Under the pieces are notes generated by a model. It searched no databases, was not told where the DNA came from, and was given only the letters and a program-made list of their open reading frames with translations. From contig NZ_JACHIS010000001.1 of assembly GCF_014203365.1 (NCBI RefSeq), forward strand, positions 1,488,001-1,552,000: a stretch of DNA of 64,000 nucleotides. Reading direction: 5' to 3'. The position numbers and the translations under genes were made by a program. This DNA comes from Actinoalloteichus hymeniacidonis (GTDB taxonomy: Bacteria > Actinomycetota > Actinomycetes > Mycobacteriales > Pseudonocardiaceae). Below are positions 23,954 through 33,538 of this stretch, piece by piece. Every line of letters starts with the position of its first letter. The first letter of the stretch is position 1.

Positions 23954-24733
23954 TCAATGGGGATGCTCGCTCCCGATGCTGGTGCGCAGCTTCTCCAGGA
24001 TCGCGGCGAGCAACCGGGAGACCTGCATCTGCGACACACCGACGCGGCGAGCGATGTCGGCCTGACTCATGCCACCGAAGAAGCGCAGCACGACGATCTT
24101 GCGATCGCGCTCGGTGAGTTCGTTCAACAACGGGTGCAACAGCCTGCGGTTGTCGACCTCGGTCATCTCGGGATCCTCCGCACCGAACTCGGTGTTCGGG
24201 GAATCCTCCAGCAGGCGGTCCAGCGAGGTGCCCTGCCTGCCTCCGCTGGCGACCAGCGCCTCGAAGACCTCTTCGCGGCTGATGTCCAGGTGATCGGCGA
24301 TCTCACTGGGCTTCGGGGTTCGACCGAGTCGTTGGGTCAGCTCCGCCCTCGCTCCGATGACCGAGGAACTGAGTTCCTTGAGCCGTCGGGGAACGCGGAC
24401 CGACCACGCGGAATCGCGGAAGTGCCTGCGCAACTCGCCCATGATGGTCGGCACCGCGAAGGAGAGGAAGTCGAAGCCCTTGGCGGGGTCGAAGCGGTCG
24501 ACGGCGTTGATCAGCCCGACCGTGGCGACCTGCACCAGGTCCTCCAGCGGCTCGCCGCGTCGGTCGAACTTGCGGGCCAGGTTCGTGGCCAGCTGCAGAT
24601 GCCTGGCCACCAGGGCGTCTCTGACCGGCTTGCGGCGCTCGTCCTCGGCGTCGTGTTCGGCGAGTTCGAGGAACAGCTCCTCGATGCTCGTCTCGCCTGC
24701 GTCGGGGGCGGACACGGCCCGATCCGTCGTCAT
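23954..24733 (-). CDS. sigF: SigF/SigB-type stress sigma factor
   Basis: 259 residues with sigma-70 regions 2, 3 and 4 and no region 1. Region 2: NLARKFDRRGEPLEDLVQVA then GLINAVDRFDPAKGFDFLSF, typical of the SigB/SigF group; region 3: RLKELSSSVIGARAELTQRL; region 4: LNELTERDRKIVVLRFFGGM and SQADIARRVGVSQMQVSRLL. It directs RNA polymerase to GTTT/GGGTAT promoters in stress or development. Its ATG overlaps the stop of the rsbW-like gene by four bases, the classic usfX-sigF arrangement, so activity is set by the co-translated anti-sigma factor. Confidence 0.95.
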   Translation of the reverse strand: MTTDRAVSAPDAGETSIEELFLELAEHDAEDERRKPVRDALVARHLQLATNLARKFDRRGEPLEDLVQVATVGLINAVDRFDPAKGFDFLSFAVPTIMGELRRHFRDSAWSVRVPRRLKELSSSVIGARAELTQRLGRTPKPSEIADHLDISREEVFEALVASGGRQGTSLDRLLEDSPNTEFGAEDPEMTEVDNRRLLHPLLNELTERDRKIVVLRFFGGMSQADIARRVGVSQMQVSRLLAAILEKLRTSIGSEHPH

Positions 24734-25158
24734 CGGGTGGCCTGCCCGGCCGCCCGACGACGGACGAGTTCGATCCGGACCACCCGATCCTCGCCCTCGG
24801 ACTCCACGCGGTCGGTCACGGAGTCGGCCAGCGCTGAGAGGACCTGCCAGCTCAGGGAACTACGGAAGTCGATGTCGTCCTGCCGGGAGCGGACCGTCGC
24901 GGTGATGGTGATCCCGTCCTCCGCAGGCAGGAAGGAACACATCAACCGCGCTCCGGGCGCGGCGATCGCCACCAGCAGGGAACCCGCCTCGTCCACGGCC
25001 ATTCGCAGATCGTCGATCGCATCCAGATCCAGGTCTTCGCGCATCGCGATGTCGGCCGCGACGGTGCGCAGGATCGGCACCTGGGTGGCCACCGCACCGA
25101 TCTCGATCTCGACCAGAGCGGCGGACACGGTTCCTGCCACGGTCTCGGGCTCTGCCAC
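24730..25158 (-). CDS. rsbW: RsbW/UsfX-like anti-sigma F factor
   Basis: 142 residues with a GHKL-type fold: VPILRTVAADIAMREDLDLD then AIDDLRMAVDEAGSLLVAIA, the position of the N-box. The usual Asn of the N-box (DEACTN) is not present (DEAGSLL), as in many actinobacterial UsfX proteins, so Mg-ATP binding and kinase activity may be weak and binding of SigF the main function. Overlap with the sigF start couples the two. No SigF-type promoter with a good spacing was found in front of this gene. Confidence 0.85.
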   Translation of the reverse strand: MAEPETVAGTVSAALVEIEIGAVATQVPILRTVAADIAMREDLDLDAIDDLRMAVDEAGSLLVAIAAPGARLMCSFLPAEDGITITATVRSRQDDIDFRSSLSWQVLSALADSVTDRVESEGEDRVVRIELVRRRAAGQATR

Positions 25159-25325
25159 GGTTCATCTCCTCAGTCGCCTGGCGACGTCGCCGGTCGCCCA
25201 TCCCTGCGATGGTCTCCTTGCGAGGAACCTAGTCGCAATGGGTTCGCCCTCGCCGTCGGCGCCCACTCCGCACATAGACGCTCGCCGTTCCCGGGGACCA
25301 CCGCCCGACCAGGCGCCTGCTGTGA

Positions 25326-26672
25326 TCAGATCCGATAGGCGGCGACATAGCGGGCCCGATCGGCGGCGAGGTCGCCCTCCCACCGGTCTAGGGTCTGCTC
25401 GGCGAAGGTTCGACCGCTGTCGACGACGGCTTGGATGGGATCGAGATAACCGAGCACCGCCGGGCGTTCCAGGCCGTCCCGCACCCTGGCCGCCAAACCC
25501 GTTCTGGCCAACCGAAGCAGCTCGGCGCCCAGTTCGCGGACGGAGTCACCGGCCAACGTCGTGGAGAGACCGTGCTTGGGTAGGTCCTCGGTCGCGTTGC
25601 GCAGCTCGGCCAATTTGTACGGCCTCAGCAGTTCCCCGGCGGCCTTCAGCGTGGGGCGGTGGTAGGTCAACCCGGTCCACAACGCCGGGATCGCGGCCGT
25701 ATCGGGATAGGCGGGGCCGTCGGCCGCGCGCAGTTCGAGCGTCTCGCGCAGCCGGACATCCGTCCAGACCTGGGAGAGGTGTGCGCGCCAATCCGCCGTC
25801 GTCGGCAGTGCGCCGGTGGCGAATCCGGTGGCCAGCAGCTCCCGGAAGCTCTGCCCGGACCCCAACCGGTAGTCGTCCCCGGCAACGTGGTGGTACATCA
25901 TCGGCAGGTCCGCCGCCCACTCGACGAAGTCGTCGATTCGCATCTCCGGATTGGTGGCGGGCGGCAGAACACCGCAACGGGCCGCGTCGGTCTTCTGCCA
26001 GCACTGACGGCGGCGGGACAGCACACCGGCGGGTCGGCCGCCTGCCAGCGGTGAGTTCACGAACATCGCCGCGACCACCGGGGAGGCCGCGGTCTGCATT
26101 CGGATCTTGTCGCGCAGATCGTCCTCATCGAGATAGTCGAGGGTGACCTGGGTGGACAGCGCCAGACTCATCACCGTCGGCCCCCATCGGCCGGGTTCGC
26201 CGAGCGAGTCGAAGAACTGCCGCATCAGATCCCCGCGCACCTTGGGTACCCGTCGGACGTCCTCGACCCGGTCGAAGGGGAGGTTCCCGCCCGGCATGAT
26301 CGCCATGTCCAGTCCTCGGGCCACGTCGGCGACGCGCTCCAGGGTCTGGCGCATCGCCTCGACGACCGTGACCACGTCGGCGCCGGGGACCGAGGAGTAC
26401 TCCAGGGCGCCGCCGTGTTCCAGGGTGATGGATAACCCGGAGTCCTGGGTGAAGCCGGTCAGATGTCCTCGATCGTGGATGGGGGCGCCGCCGAACTCGG
26501 CGAGGATCGCGTGCATCAGCGTCTCGACACCGTTGTCACCGAGGAAGGGGACGGCCAGTCCGGTCGCCGGATCGACGACGGCGGTCTCGATCTCCACGCC
26601 GATGAGCCGGGGAGCCTCGGCGGGCCTCCGGAACAGCGCCTGTAGGTCCGACTCGGTCAGCTGCTCGGACAT
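25326..26672 (-). CDS. egtA: Glutamate-cysteine ligase, EgtA-like
   Basis: 448 residues of the GCS2/plant-type glutamate-cysteine ligase family: IGVEIETAVVDP near the N-terminus, LEHGGALEYSS (Glu/Arg substrate region), ARGLDMAIMPGGNLPF and MSLALSTQVTLDYLDEDDL. In actinomycetes such enzymes make gamma-glutamylcysteine for ergothioneine (EgtA), with mycothiol replacing glutathione. The rest of egtBCDE is not in this window; the gene stands alone. The ATG at 26672 is used; an in-frame TTG at 26678 is slightly closer to AGGAGAGGTG. Confidence 0.8.
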   Translation of the reverse strand: MSEQLTESDLQALFRRPAEAPRLIGVEIETAVVDPATGLAVPFLGDNGVETLMHAILAEFGGAPIHDRGHLTGFTQDSGLSITLEHGGALEYSSVPGADVVTVVEAMRQTLERVADVARGLDMAIMPGGNLPFDRVEDVRRVPKVRGDLMRQFFDSLGEPGRWGPTVMSLALSTQVTLDYLDEDDLRDKIRMQTAASPVVAAMFVNSPLAGGRPAGVLSRRRQCWQKTDAARCGVLPPATNPEMRIDDFVEWAADLPMMYHHVAGDDYRLGSGQSFRELLATGFATGALPTTADWRAHLSQVWTDVRLRETLELRAADGPAYPDTAAIPALWTGLTYHRPTLKAAGELLRPYKLAELRNATEDLPKHGLSTTLAGDSVRELGAELLRLARTGLAARVRDGLERPAVLGYLDPIQAVVDSGRTFAEQTLDRWEGDLAADRARYVAAYRI

Positions 26673-26910
26673 CGCCAACGCTTAAGCACCTCTCCTCACG
26701 TTCGAGTCCGGCCAGCGGAGTCCGCCTACGCCCGGGGTGGATTTCGCCTGCGTCCAGTCGTCGTGTCACTTTCTTGGGCAAGTCGTCGTCCCTCCGCCGA
26801 GTGAAGAACGCGGAGGTTTTCCCACTGACAGTAGTCGCTTGACTCCGTGTCGCCTATGTGGAGAGCCCGCCGGCCACACTCGCCCAGTGCGTGAGACCGG
26901 CCAGCCCGGC

Positions 26911-26942
26911 CGGTGCCGCCGGTGGACGCACCGGCGGCACCG
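26911..26942 (-). terminator. Strong hairpin downstream of the GH16-like gene
   Basis: 14-bp perfect arms (left cggtgccgccggtg, right its complement) with the four-base loop gacg, beginning six bases past the stop at 26948. Confidence 0.85.
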
Positions 26943-26947
26943 ATCGA

Positions 26948-27895
26948 TCAGGGAGCGGGAACCGTGTCCACGTGCTCCACGCCGGAGGCCCGGTAACCGG
27001 CGATCTCGTCGCCGACCTGGGCCGGCGTCAGGATCTCGTCCTTGGCATGGAACACCCAGTCCACCTGCTGTTCCCAGGTCCGCGACTCCGAGCTGTCGAG
27101 GAACCCGGTCTCGATGAACCACTGGTTGAAGTGGATCGCCATCGGGGTGCTCGGGTAGTTCGCGCCACCGTGCTCGGCGACCAGCTCGCCGTCGACGAAG
27201 TACCGCAGCGTGCTGCCATCGGCCTGGACGACCAGGTCATGCCAGCCATCGTGGCTGCCCGGCACCGCCGTCGACTCGTTGAGCGACTCGGGCGGGTCGA
27301 CGCTGTAGGTCTCCCAGGTGGTCAGGAACATCGCGGAGTCCTGCTGACCCCAACCACCGTTGGACAGGTACTCGAAGTCGAGCTCGCCGTACTCGGGGTC
27401 GTACCCGAAGCGCAGCGGGGTGATCGTGAAGAACGCCTGCACGAGTTCGTCGCCGTCCGGCCCGCTCACCGGGGTGTCGGAGAACCGGACTCGGGCGGCG
27501 TAGGTGCCGTGGTGGAACTTCCGTTGTTGGAGGATCTCCGCCTGCGCGGTGCCCTCGACGGTGCCGTCGGTGGTCGACTCCAGCCGCAGCACCCGGCCGC
27601 CCTGTCCGTCGGTGAAGCTGACGTTCTCCGGCTCCCAGGTGTCGCCGCCAAGGCCGGGGCCGCCGCCGTAGGAGCGGACCGTCCACCCTCGGTCGGTCAG
27701 GTTGGAGTCGGTGCGCGAGGAGTAGTTGAAGTCGTCGAACAGCACCGGCGTCTGCGCTGCGGTTCCGACGCCGCCGTTGCCGTCCGGGGTGGCGGCCGGA
27801 CCCGCGTGCGCCACGCCTAAGGGAACGAGTCCGGCGACGGCGACGGCGACGATGCAGCGCTGTGCTCCTCGGCGCCAGGTCACGGGTTTGATCAT
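26948..27895 (-). CDS. Secreted GH16-like glycoside hydrolase/lectin
   Basis: 315 residues from the ATG at 27895 (AGGAGAGG eight bases upstream). A signal peptide is clear: basic n-region, hydrophobic core VAVAVAGLVPLG and AHA cleavage near residue 31. The mature part has a concanavalin-type beta-sandwich layout (VLFDDFNY, WTVRSYGG, RVLRLES, YAARVRFS) and the GH16 catalytic pattern E-L-D-F-E in EYGELDFEYLS, the two outer Glu being nucleophile and acid/base. Substrate could be a beta-glucan or galactan; Cys-free mature chain. Monocistronic with a strong terminator. Low similarity to well-known laminarinases is apparent, so specificity is uncertain. Confidence 0.75.
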   Translation of the reverse strand: MIKPVTWRRGAQRCIVAVAVAGLVPLGVAHAGPAATPDGNGGVGTAAQTPVLFDDFNYSSRTDSNLTDRGWTVRSYGGGPGLGGDTWEPENVSFTDGQGGRVLRLESTTDGTVEGTAQAEILQQRKFHHGTYAARVRFSDTPVSGPDGDELVQAFFTITPLRFGYDPEYGELDFEYLSNGGWGQQDSAMFLTTWETYSVDPPESLNESTAVPGSHDGWHDLVVQADGSTLRYFVDGELVAEHGGANYPSTPMAIHFNQWFIETGFLDSSESRTWEQQVDWVFHAKDEILTPAQVGDEIAGYRASGVEHVDTVPAP

Positions 27896-28518
27896 GATCA
27901 GGTCCTCTCCTGGCCTGGCCGCCATCGGGCCTTCTCGCCCTGCGGGGGAGGCCGATCGATAGACGCCGAGAACGGCAGGCGATTCGCTTGTCGTCGAATA
28001 CTCGAATCGTCGGATGAGTCCACATTCGACGGTTGCGGAAACGATGACCGCGAGGCGACCCTAGAGCATCTGATCTTCACCGAGCAATGGACATCATCAC
28101 ACCACCGGATGCTCGATTCGACGCAATAGATGCGGTACCCGATGCGTCGAACCCGGCCTGCGCTGCGCGAATGATTCCGTGACCATGTCGACCGACACTC
28201 TTCGATAGTGCAGGCCAATCCGAGCGGACGAGCCGAGTAGTCGGGAACCGGTTGCGATAGTGCGCCGAATCGGCTGTGATCCGCCGTTCGGCCCAACTTC
28301 GGCGGCGATCGGGGAAATCGTCCCTAATGGGTGTGGCCCGCGAATTCGAGGGCGCCGACACGTGATCGACGACGGCATCGACCCGTAACGAGATCAGGCT
28401 GTGATCGACCGACTACGGGTGCGACGGGGAATCAATGGAATAGAGCCGGACCGGCAGGAAGTACGAGCACCATTGGCCGATCAGCCATCGCTCGTACCGC
28501 CTGCCGGTCGAGGAGCGC
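27896..28518. other. 623-bp spacer between GH16-like and HelD genes
   Basis: Contains the promoter side of the GH16-like gene and the HelD terminator at 28451-28507. No convincing gene; several short open frames lack support. GC is visibly lower around 27960-28450. Confidence 0.5.
28451..28507 (-). terminator. Two-step hairpin downstream of helD
   Basis: Outer arms ccggcagg/cctgccgg (28451-28458, 28500-28507) and inner arms tacgagc/gctcgta (28462-28468, 28490-28496), separated by a symmetric 3x3 internal loop. It starts 12 bases past the HelD stop. Confidence 0.8.
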
Positions 28519-30879
28519 TCATTCCGTGCCGTTGGCGGACACGTCGGTACGGACCCGCAGACCCGACAGCTCGTCGGGCAGCTCGTCGGTGTGCACGACC
28601 CCGAGCCTGCGGGTCGTCCTGGTCAGAGCCACGTAGAGATCGTTGAGACCCCTCGGCGATTCGGCGACGATCTGCTGCGGCTCCACGACCAACACCGAGT
28701 CGAACTCGAGCCCCTTGGCCTGGCCCACGGTGAGCACCGTGGTCTGCGAGTCCAGATCGCCCGTCGGTCCCGGTGCCGAGACGGTCCCGGCGATCTCCTC
28801 GGTCGCCTCCTCGGCCTCCGAGGCCAGCGCCTGACCGACCTGTCCGAGCAGGGCACCGGGGACCAGGACCGCGATGCGACCGTCGTCCACCTCGGCGATC
28901 TCCTCGGCGACGAGTTTGGCCAGGGTCTCGGTGGTGGCGGCCGGGTCGATCCGTAGCGACCACGGCGGCACGCCGGTCTCGCGAACCGATTGGGGAGCGC
29001 GCAGATCGGGGTCGATCGCGGTCGCCACCTGCGCGGCGATCGACATGATCTCGGCGGGCGTCCGGTAGTTCACCGTCAGCTCCTCCAACCGCCAGCGCTC
29101 GGCGACGTAGGGCCGCAGGATCTGCGACCAGGAGTCGGCACCGCCCTCGGCGCCGGTCTGCGCGACATCGCCCACCAGGGTCATCGACTTGCTGGGGCAG
29201 CGCCGCATCAGGATCCGCCACGCCATAGCCGACAGTTCCTGCGCCTCGTCCACCACGACGTGGCCGTAGGTCCAGGTCCGGTCGCCCGCGGCCCGCTCGG
29301 CCGTGGTCTCGTAGCGCCGCTCCTCCTGCCGCGAGGCCAACTGATCGGCGTCGACGATGTCCACCGCGCGCAGCAGCTCTGGATCCAGGTCCTCCTCCAG
29401 ATCCAGGATGTCCAGCACGCCCTGCGCGTAGATGATCTCGGCGCGGCGCGCCTGCTCCTCGCGTTTGCGGGCGGCCCTGGTGTCCTCGCCGAGCAGCTCG
29501 TCGGCCTCGTCGAGCAGCGGGATGTCGGCCGCCGACCAACCGTCGCCCTCGGTGCGCAGCATCGCCGCGCATTCCTCCTGGGTGTAGAGCCTGCGTGCCG
29601 CGGTGGCCAGCCGCTTCGGCGAGCTGAACAGTTCCCGCAGCAGCCGTTGCGGGGACAGCGTCGGCCACAGCTCGTCGAGCGTGCTGCGTACCGCGTCATC
29701 GGAGGACAGCTCCTCCTTGATGTCGTCGAGATCGGCCCGGTCCAGCAGGTGCCTGCCGAGTCGATCGGCGACCTGCAGGGTCATCGAGGACAGCATCTCG
29801 CGGAGGAAGATCTCCTTGGCCTCGTTGTGCGGCTTGCGGGACCGTCGAGCGCGGCCTCGGGCATCGGTGACCATCGAACGATCGATCGTCACGGTCTCCC
29901 GGTCGACCTGCAGCTCGATCGGTTGGCGCGGCACCAATTGGCGATCCTTCACCGCCGCCGACATGAGCTTGATCATCTTTGCGTCGCCCTTGAGCGCCGC
30001 CACCGACGGCGATTCCTGGCGGGTCGCGGTGACACCCGGGTACAGCTCGGCGATGGTCGACAACACCACCCCCGTCTCGCCCAGTGAGGGCAGCACCTGG
30101 CTGATGTAGTGCAGGAAGGTCGGGTTCGGGCCGATGATCAGGGTGCCGCGCTTGGCGAGCTGATCCCGATGGGTGTAGAGCAGGTACGCGGTGCGGTGCA
30201 GCGCGACGGCGGTCTTACCGGTGCCGGGTCCGCCCTGCACCACCAGCACGCCGCTGCGTGGCGAACGGATGATGCGGTCCTGCTCCTGCTGGATGGTGGC
30301 GACGATGTCGGTCATCCGGCCGGTCCGGCTGCGACTCATCGCCGCCAGCAACGCGGCTTCGCCGGTGAGTGAATCCGAGCCGGCCTCCGAGGCGGTCGAC
30401 AGATCGAGCACCTCGTCGTCGATCGCCATGACCGTGCGGCCCCGGGTGCGGACGTGGCGTCGCATCCGCACGTCCTCGGGGGAGGCGGCCGTGGCGGTGT
30501 AGAAGGGGCGCGCGGCGGGAGCCCGCCAGTCCATCAGCAGCGCCTCGTACTCGTTCTCGTCGTCGAAGAGTCCGAGCCTGCCGATATGGCGCTGTTCGCC
30601 GCCTTCCAGGTCCAGCCTGCCGAAGTAGAGCCCTTCCTCGACGTCGCGGAGCCGGGTCAACTCCTCGGCGTACATCGCGGCGGCGATATCGCGTTCCAGC
30701 CATGCCTGTGGAGTCCCCGCGTGTTCCTGGCCGAGTACGGCGGCGTGGCGGGCGCTGGTCTCCTTGCGCAGCACATCGAGCCTGGCGTAGAGCATCGAGA
30801 CGTAGTCCTGTTCAAGGCGGATGTCTTCGCAGTGCGAGTCATCGTGCGGCCGATGCGAAGATTTTGACAACGGGCCCAT
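28519..30879 (-). CDS. helD: HelD-like RNA polymerase recycling factor (superfamily 1 helicase)
   Basis: 786 residues. An N-terminal coiled-coil arm (LEQDYVSMLYARLDVLRKET onward) precedes the first ATPase lobe with Walker A VQGGPGTGKTAVALHRTAYL; Walker B is VVVDEAQELSAMAWRIL, and motif VI-like residues are DLYVALTRTTRRLGVVH. This matches the class II HelD proteins of actinobacteria, which insert into the RNA polymerase primary and secondary channels and release stalled complexes; some confer rifamycin tolerance. The first ATG (30879) has no spacing to AAAGGG; the TTG at 30870 with a nine-base gap is a credible alternative. Monocistronic; I did not see a rifamycin-associated element upstream. 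Confidence 0.9.
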   Translation of the reverse strand: MGPLSKSSHRPHDDSHCEDIRLEQDYVSMLYARLDVLRKETSARHAAVLGQEHAGTPQAWLERDIAAAMYAEELTRLRDVEEGLYFGRLDLEGGEQRHIGRLGLFDDENEYEALLMDWRAPAARPFYTATAASPEDVRMRRHVRTRGRTVMAIDDEVLDLSTASEAGSDSLTGEAALLAAMSRSRTGRMTDIVATIQQEQDRIIRSPRSGVLVVQGGPGTGKTAVALHRTAYLLYTHRDQLAKRGTLIIGPNPTFLHYISQVLPSLGETGVVLSTIAELYPGVTATRQESPSVAALKGDAKMIKLMSAAVKDRQLVPRQPIELQVDRETVTIDRSMVTDARGRARRSRKPHNEAKEIFLREMLSSMTLQVADRLGRHLLDRADLDDIKEELSSDDAVRSTLDELWPTLSPQRLLRELFSSPKRLATAARRLYTQEECAAMLRTEGDGWSAADIPLLDEADELLGEDTRAARKREEQARRAEIIYAQGVLDILDLEEDLDPELLRAVDIVDADQLASRQEERRYETTAERAAGDRTWTYGHVVVDEAQELSAMAWRILMRRCPSKSMTLVGDVAQTGAEGGADSWSQILRPYVAERWRLEELTVNYRTPAEIMSIAAQVATAIDPDLRAPQSVRETGVPPWSLRIDPAATTETLAKLVAEEIAEVDDGRIAVLVPGALLGQVGQALASEAEEATEEIAGTVSAPGPTGDLDSQTTVLTVGQAKGLEFDSVLVVEPQQIVAESPRGLNDLYVALTRTTRRLGVVHTDELPDELSGLRVRTDVSANGTE

Positions 30880-31145
30880 CCCTTTGCTAGAGTCGAATTA
30901 CTCTTCGAGTTCATGTGCGCCTCTGCGCCTTGACAAGGAAAAGATTTTAGCAGTCCAACGCATTTTTCGGTGCATGGATCATCGGAGCCGACCGTAATGC
31001 GTACCGCAGAGCTGGGCTGATGAGTGTCGATCTCGCCCTGTGCTCGTCTTCTTGTTCTCGACCCGCAAGCGATACCCGTCGGAAAGCGAGCCGACCGAGG
31101 TGGAGCGGGCACCTGATCCGGTCCACCCCGGTCGCTCGGCGGTGT

Positions 31146-33416
31146 CTACGCCTGCTCGGTGTTCCCCTCCCCACCGGCGAAGCGCCGCAGTCGCAGACTG
31201 TGGGCTACGACCAGCAGCGAGGACAGCGACATGGCCGCACCCGCGATCAATGGATTGAGCAGGCCGAACGCCGCCAACGGGATGGCAGCGAGGTTGTAGG
31301 CGAAAGCCCAGCCGAGGTTGCCGTGGATCGTGCGCAACGTCTGATGTGCGAGCAGGACCGCGTCGGGGACCACCCTGAGGTCGTCGCGCACCAGGATGAT
31401 GTCGGCGCTACGCAGCGCGATATCGGTGCCGCGTGCCATTGCGAGTCCGAGATCGGCCGTGGCCAGCGCCGGTGCGTCGTTGACGCCGTCGCCCACCATG
31501 GCGACCCGGCGGCCCGCAGCCTGCAACTCGGCGATGGCGGCCGCCTTCTCCGCGGGCAGGACTCCGGCCGATACCTCGGTGATCCCGATCCGTGCGGCGA
31601 CCGCGTTCGCCGTGACCTCGTTGTCCCCGCTCAACAACATGGTGCGCAGCCCGATCCGGTGCAGCTGATCGACGGCCTCGCGCGCTCCGCTCTTGATCAC
31701 ATCCGTGATCACCAACAACCCTGCCACGGCGTTGCCGACGGCCACGACGACGACGGTCGCGCCGGTGTGCTGTGCCTCGACGATCCGCTCGGACGTCGTG
31801 GTGTCGATCATGATCCCGTTGTCGGAAAGCAGGGTGGCTCGACCGACCACGACTTCGCGGCCATCGACCTCGCCGCGTGCACCGAGCCCGGGAAGCGCGG
31901 TGAAGTGCTCCACCTCGGGCAGCGTGGTGAACTCGGCATCGGCCCGCGCCACCACGGCCGCCGCGATCGGATGTTCCGAAGCGCTCTCCACCGCGGCTGC
32001 GAATCGAAGCAGCTGTCCGGAGTCGAAACCGGCGACGGGGATGATCTCGGTGACCGTCATTCGTCCGGTGGTGACCGTCCCGGTCTTGTCCAGCACGACC
32101 GTGTCGATCCCTCGGCTGGTCTCCAACGCCTCCGGGCCCTTGATGAGGATGCCGAGTTGAGCGCCTCGACCGACGCCGACCATCAACGCGGTCGGTGTCG
32201 CGAGTCCGAGTGCGCAGGGGCAGGCGATGATCAGCACGGCGATCGCGGCTCGGAAGGCCTCGGTCGTGGCATGGCCGGTGACCAGCCAGCTCACGAAGGT
32301 GATGGCGGTGATCACCAGCACGACCGGGACGAAGATCGCACAGATCCGGTCGGCCAGCCGTTGGATCCGGGCTTTGCCCGCTTGCGCCCGTTCCGCCAGG
32401 GCACTCATCTGCGCCAGTTGCGACCGGGCGCCGACTGCGGTGGCGACAACGACGAGCCTCCCGCTGAGATTGATGGTCCCGCCGACCACCGTCATCTCCG
32501 GGCCGACCTCGGCGGGCATCGATTCGCCGGTGATCGCGCTGGTGTCCACCGTGGACAGCCCACGGTCCACCCGGCCGTCTGCCGCGATCTTCTCGCCGGG
32601 GCGGACGACGAACAGTTCGCCGGGGGCGAGGCGGCCGATGGGGATGACTGTTTCCACGCCCGCCCGCAGAACTCGGACGTCTTTGGCCGCCAGCCCGTCC
32701 AACGCGGTCAGCAGGTCCACCGCGCTATGCCGGGACCGCATCTCGAAGTACCGACCGGCCAGTAGGAAGGTCGTCACACCGGCTGCGACCTCCAGGTACA
32801 CCGCGTCGGCACCGCCTGCGGTGGCGCCGAAGCCGAGCCAGTAGCCGGGTTCGGCGGACCCACCCAGTAGGAGGGAGAACACCGACCAGCCGTAGGACGC
32901 GAGCACCCCGAGAGACACCAGGGTGTCCATCGTCGAGGAGCCGTGTCGCAGTGCCCGGAGTGCGGCGCGGTGGAATGGCGCTGCGGACCAGAAGACGACG
33001 GGCGTGGCGAGCACCAGGCACAACAGCTCCCAATAGGGAAACCGCAGCGCGGGAACCAGGGCGAGGGTGATCGAGATGTTGCCCAGCGGCACGGCGAGCA
33101 ACGCCGCCACCGCGAGCCGCAGGCGGAGCTCTCTGACCTGCGCGAACCGGGACTCTCGTTGTTCGGCATCGCCCGGGGCCCGGCGCACCGTTGCCTGGTA
33201 GCCGGCCCGCTGGACCGCATCGAGCAGCTGATCCTGCGTCACCGATGGCTCATGGTGAACGACCGCCCGTTCGGTCGCGAAGTTCACCGAGGCGCGGGCG
33301 CCGTCGACCTTGTTCAGCGCACGTTCCACCCGTGCGGCGCATGCTGCACAGGTCATCCCGGTGAGGACCAGCTCGACGCGCTCCTCGGTGGTGTCCGGGG
33401 ATGTGGTGGGGGACAT
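31146..33416 (-). CDS. copA: Copper-exporting P1B-type ATPase
   Basis: 756 residues with, in order: one N-terminal heavy-metal-binding domain (GMTCAACAARVERAL), membrane helices, the actuator TGES loop (ITGESMPAEV), the intramembrane metal site ACPCALGLATP, phosphorylation motif DKTGTVTTG, the His-Pro of the nucleotide domain (SEHPIAAAV), and hinge GDGVNDAPAL. CPC and the two final-helix residues (NLAAIPLAAFG and MSLSSLLV) define a Cu(I) P1B-1 pump. It exports excess Cu(I) or loads cuproenzymes. It lies 122 bp downstream of the CopD-CtaG gene on the same strand, so both may be co-transcribed in response to copper. No CsoR gene is in view. Confidence 0.95.
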   Translation of the reverse strand: MSPTTSPDTTEERVELVLTGMTCAACAARVERALNKVDGARASVNFATERAVVHHEPSVTQDQLLDAVQRAGYQATVRRAPGDAEQRESRFAQVRELRLRLAVAALLAVPLGNISITLALVPALRFPYWELLCLVLATPVVFWSAAPFHRAALRALRHGSSTMDTLVSLGVLASYGWSVFSLLLGGSAEPGYWLGFGATAGGADAVYLEVAAGVTTFLLAGRYFEMRSRHSAVDLLTALDGLAAKDVRVLRAGVETVIPIGRLAPGELFVVRPGEKIAADGRVDRGLSTVDTSAITGESMPAEVGPEMTVVGGTINLSGRLVVVATAVGARSQLAQMSALAERAQAGKARIQRLADRICAIFVPVVLVITAITFVSWLVTGHATTEAFRAAIAVLIIACPCALGLATPTALMVGVGRGAQLGILIKGPEALETSRGIDTVVLDKTGTVTTGRMTVTEIIPVAGFDSGQLLRFAAAVESASEHPIAAAVVARADAEFTTLPEVEHFTALPGLGARGEVDGREVVVGRATLLSDNGIMIDTTTSERIVEAQHTGATVVVVAVGNAVAGLLVITDVIKSGAREAVDQLHRIGLRTMLLSGDNEVTANAVAARIGITEVSAGVLPAEKAAAIAELQAAGRRVAMVGDGVNDAPALATADLGLAMARGTDIALRSADIILVRDDLRVVPDAVLLAHQTLRTIHGNLGWAFAYNLAAIPLAAFGLLNPLIAGAAMSLSSLLVVAHSLRLRRFAGGEGNTEQA

Positions 33417-33538
33417 GGTTCTCCGTCATTCTCGGTGGTAGGGCGCGAACCGATGGGTTTCGCAGTGCCGACTGTCTTGCGCTCGGGGTCCGGGCGGCGC
33501 GGGCGAGCGCCCGGCGGGATACGGCGTCGTGCTTCTGA

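Noticed and set aside
30880-31010. Possible rifamycin-associated element upstream of HelD
   Set aside because: I could not find a matching inverted repeat with suitable spacing in this stretch.
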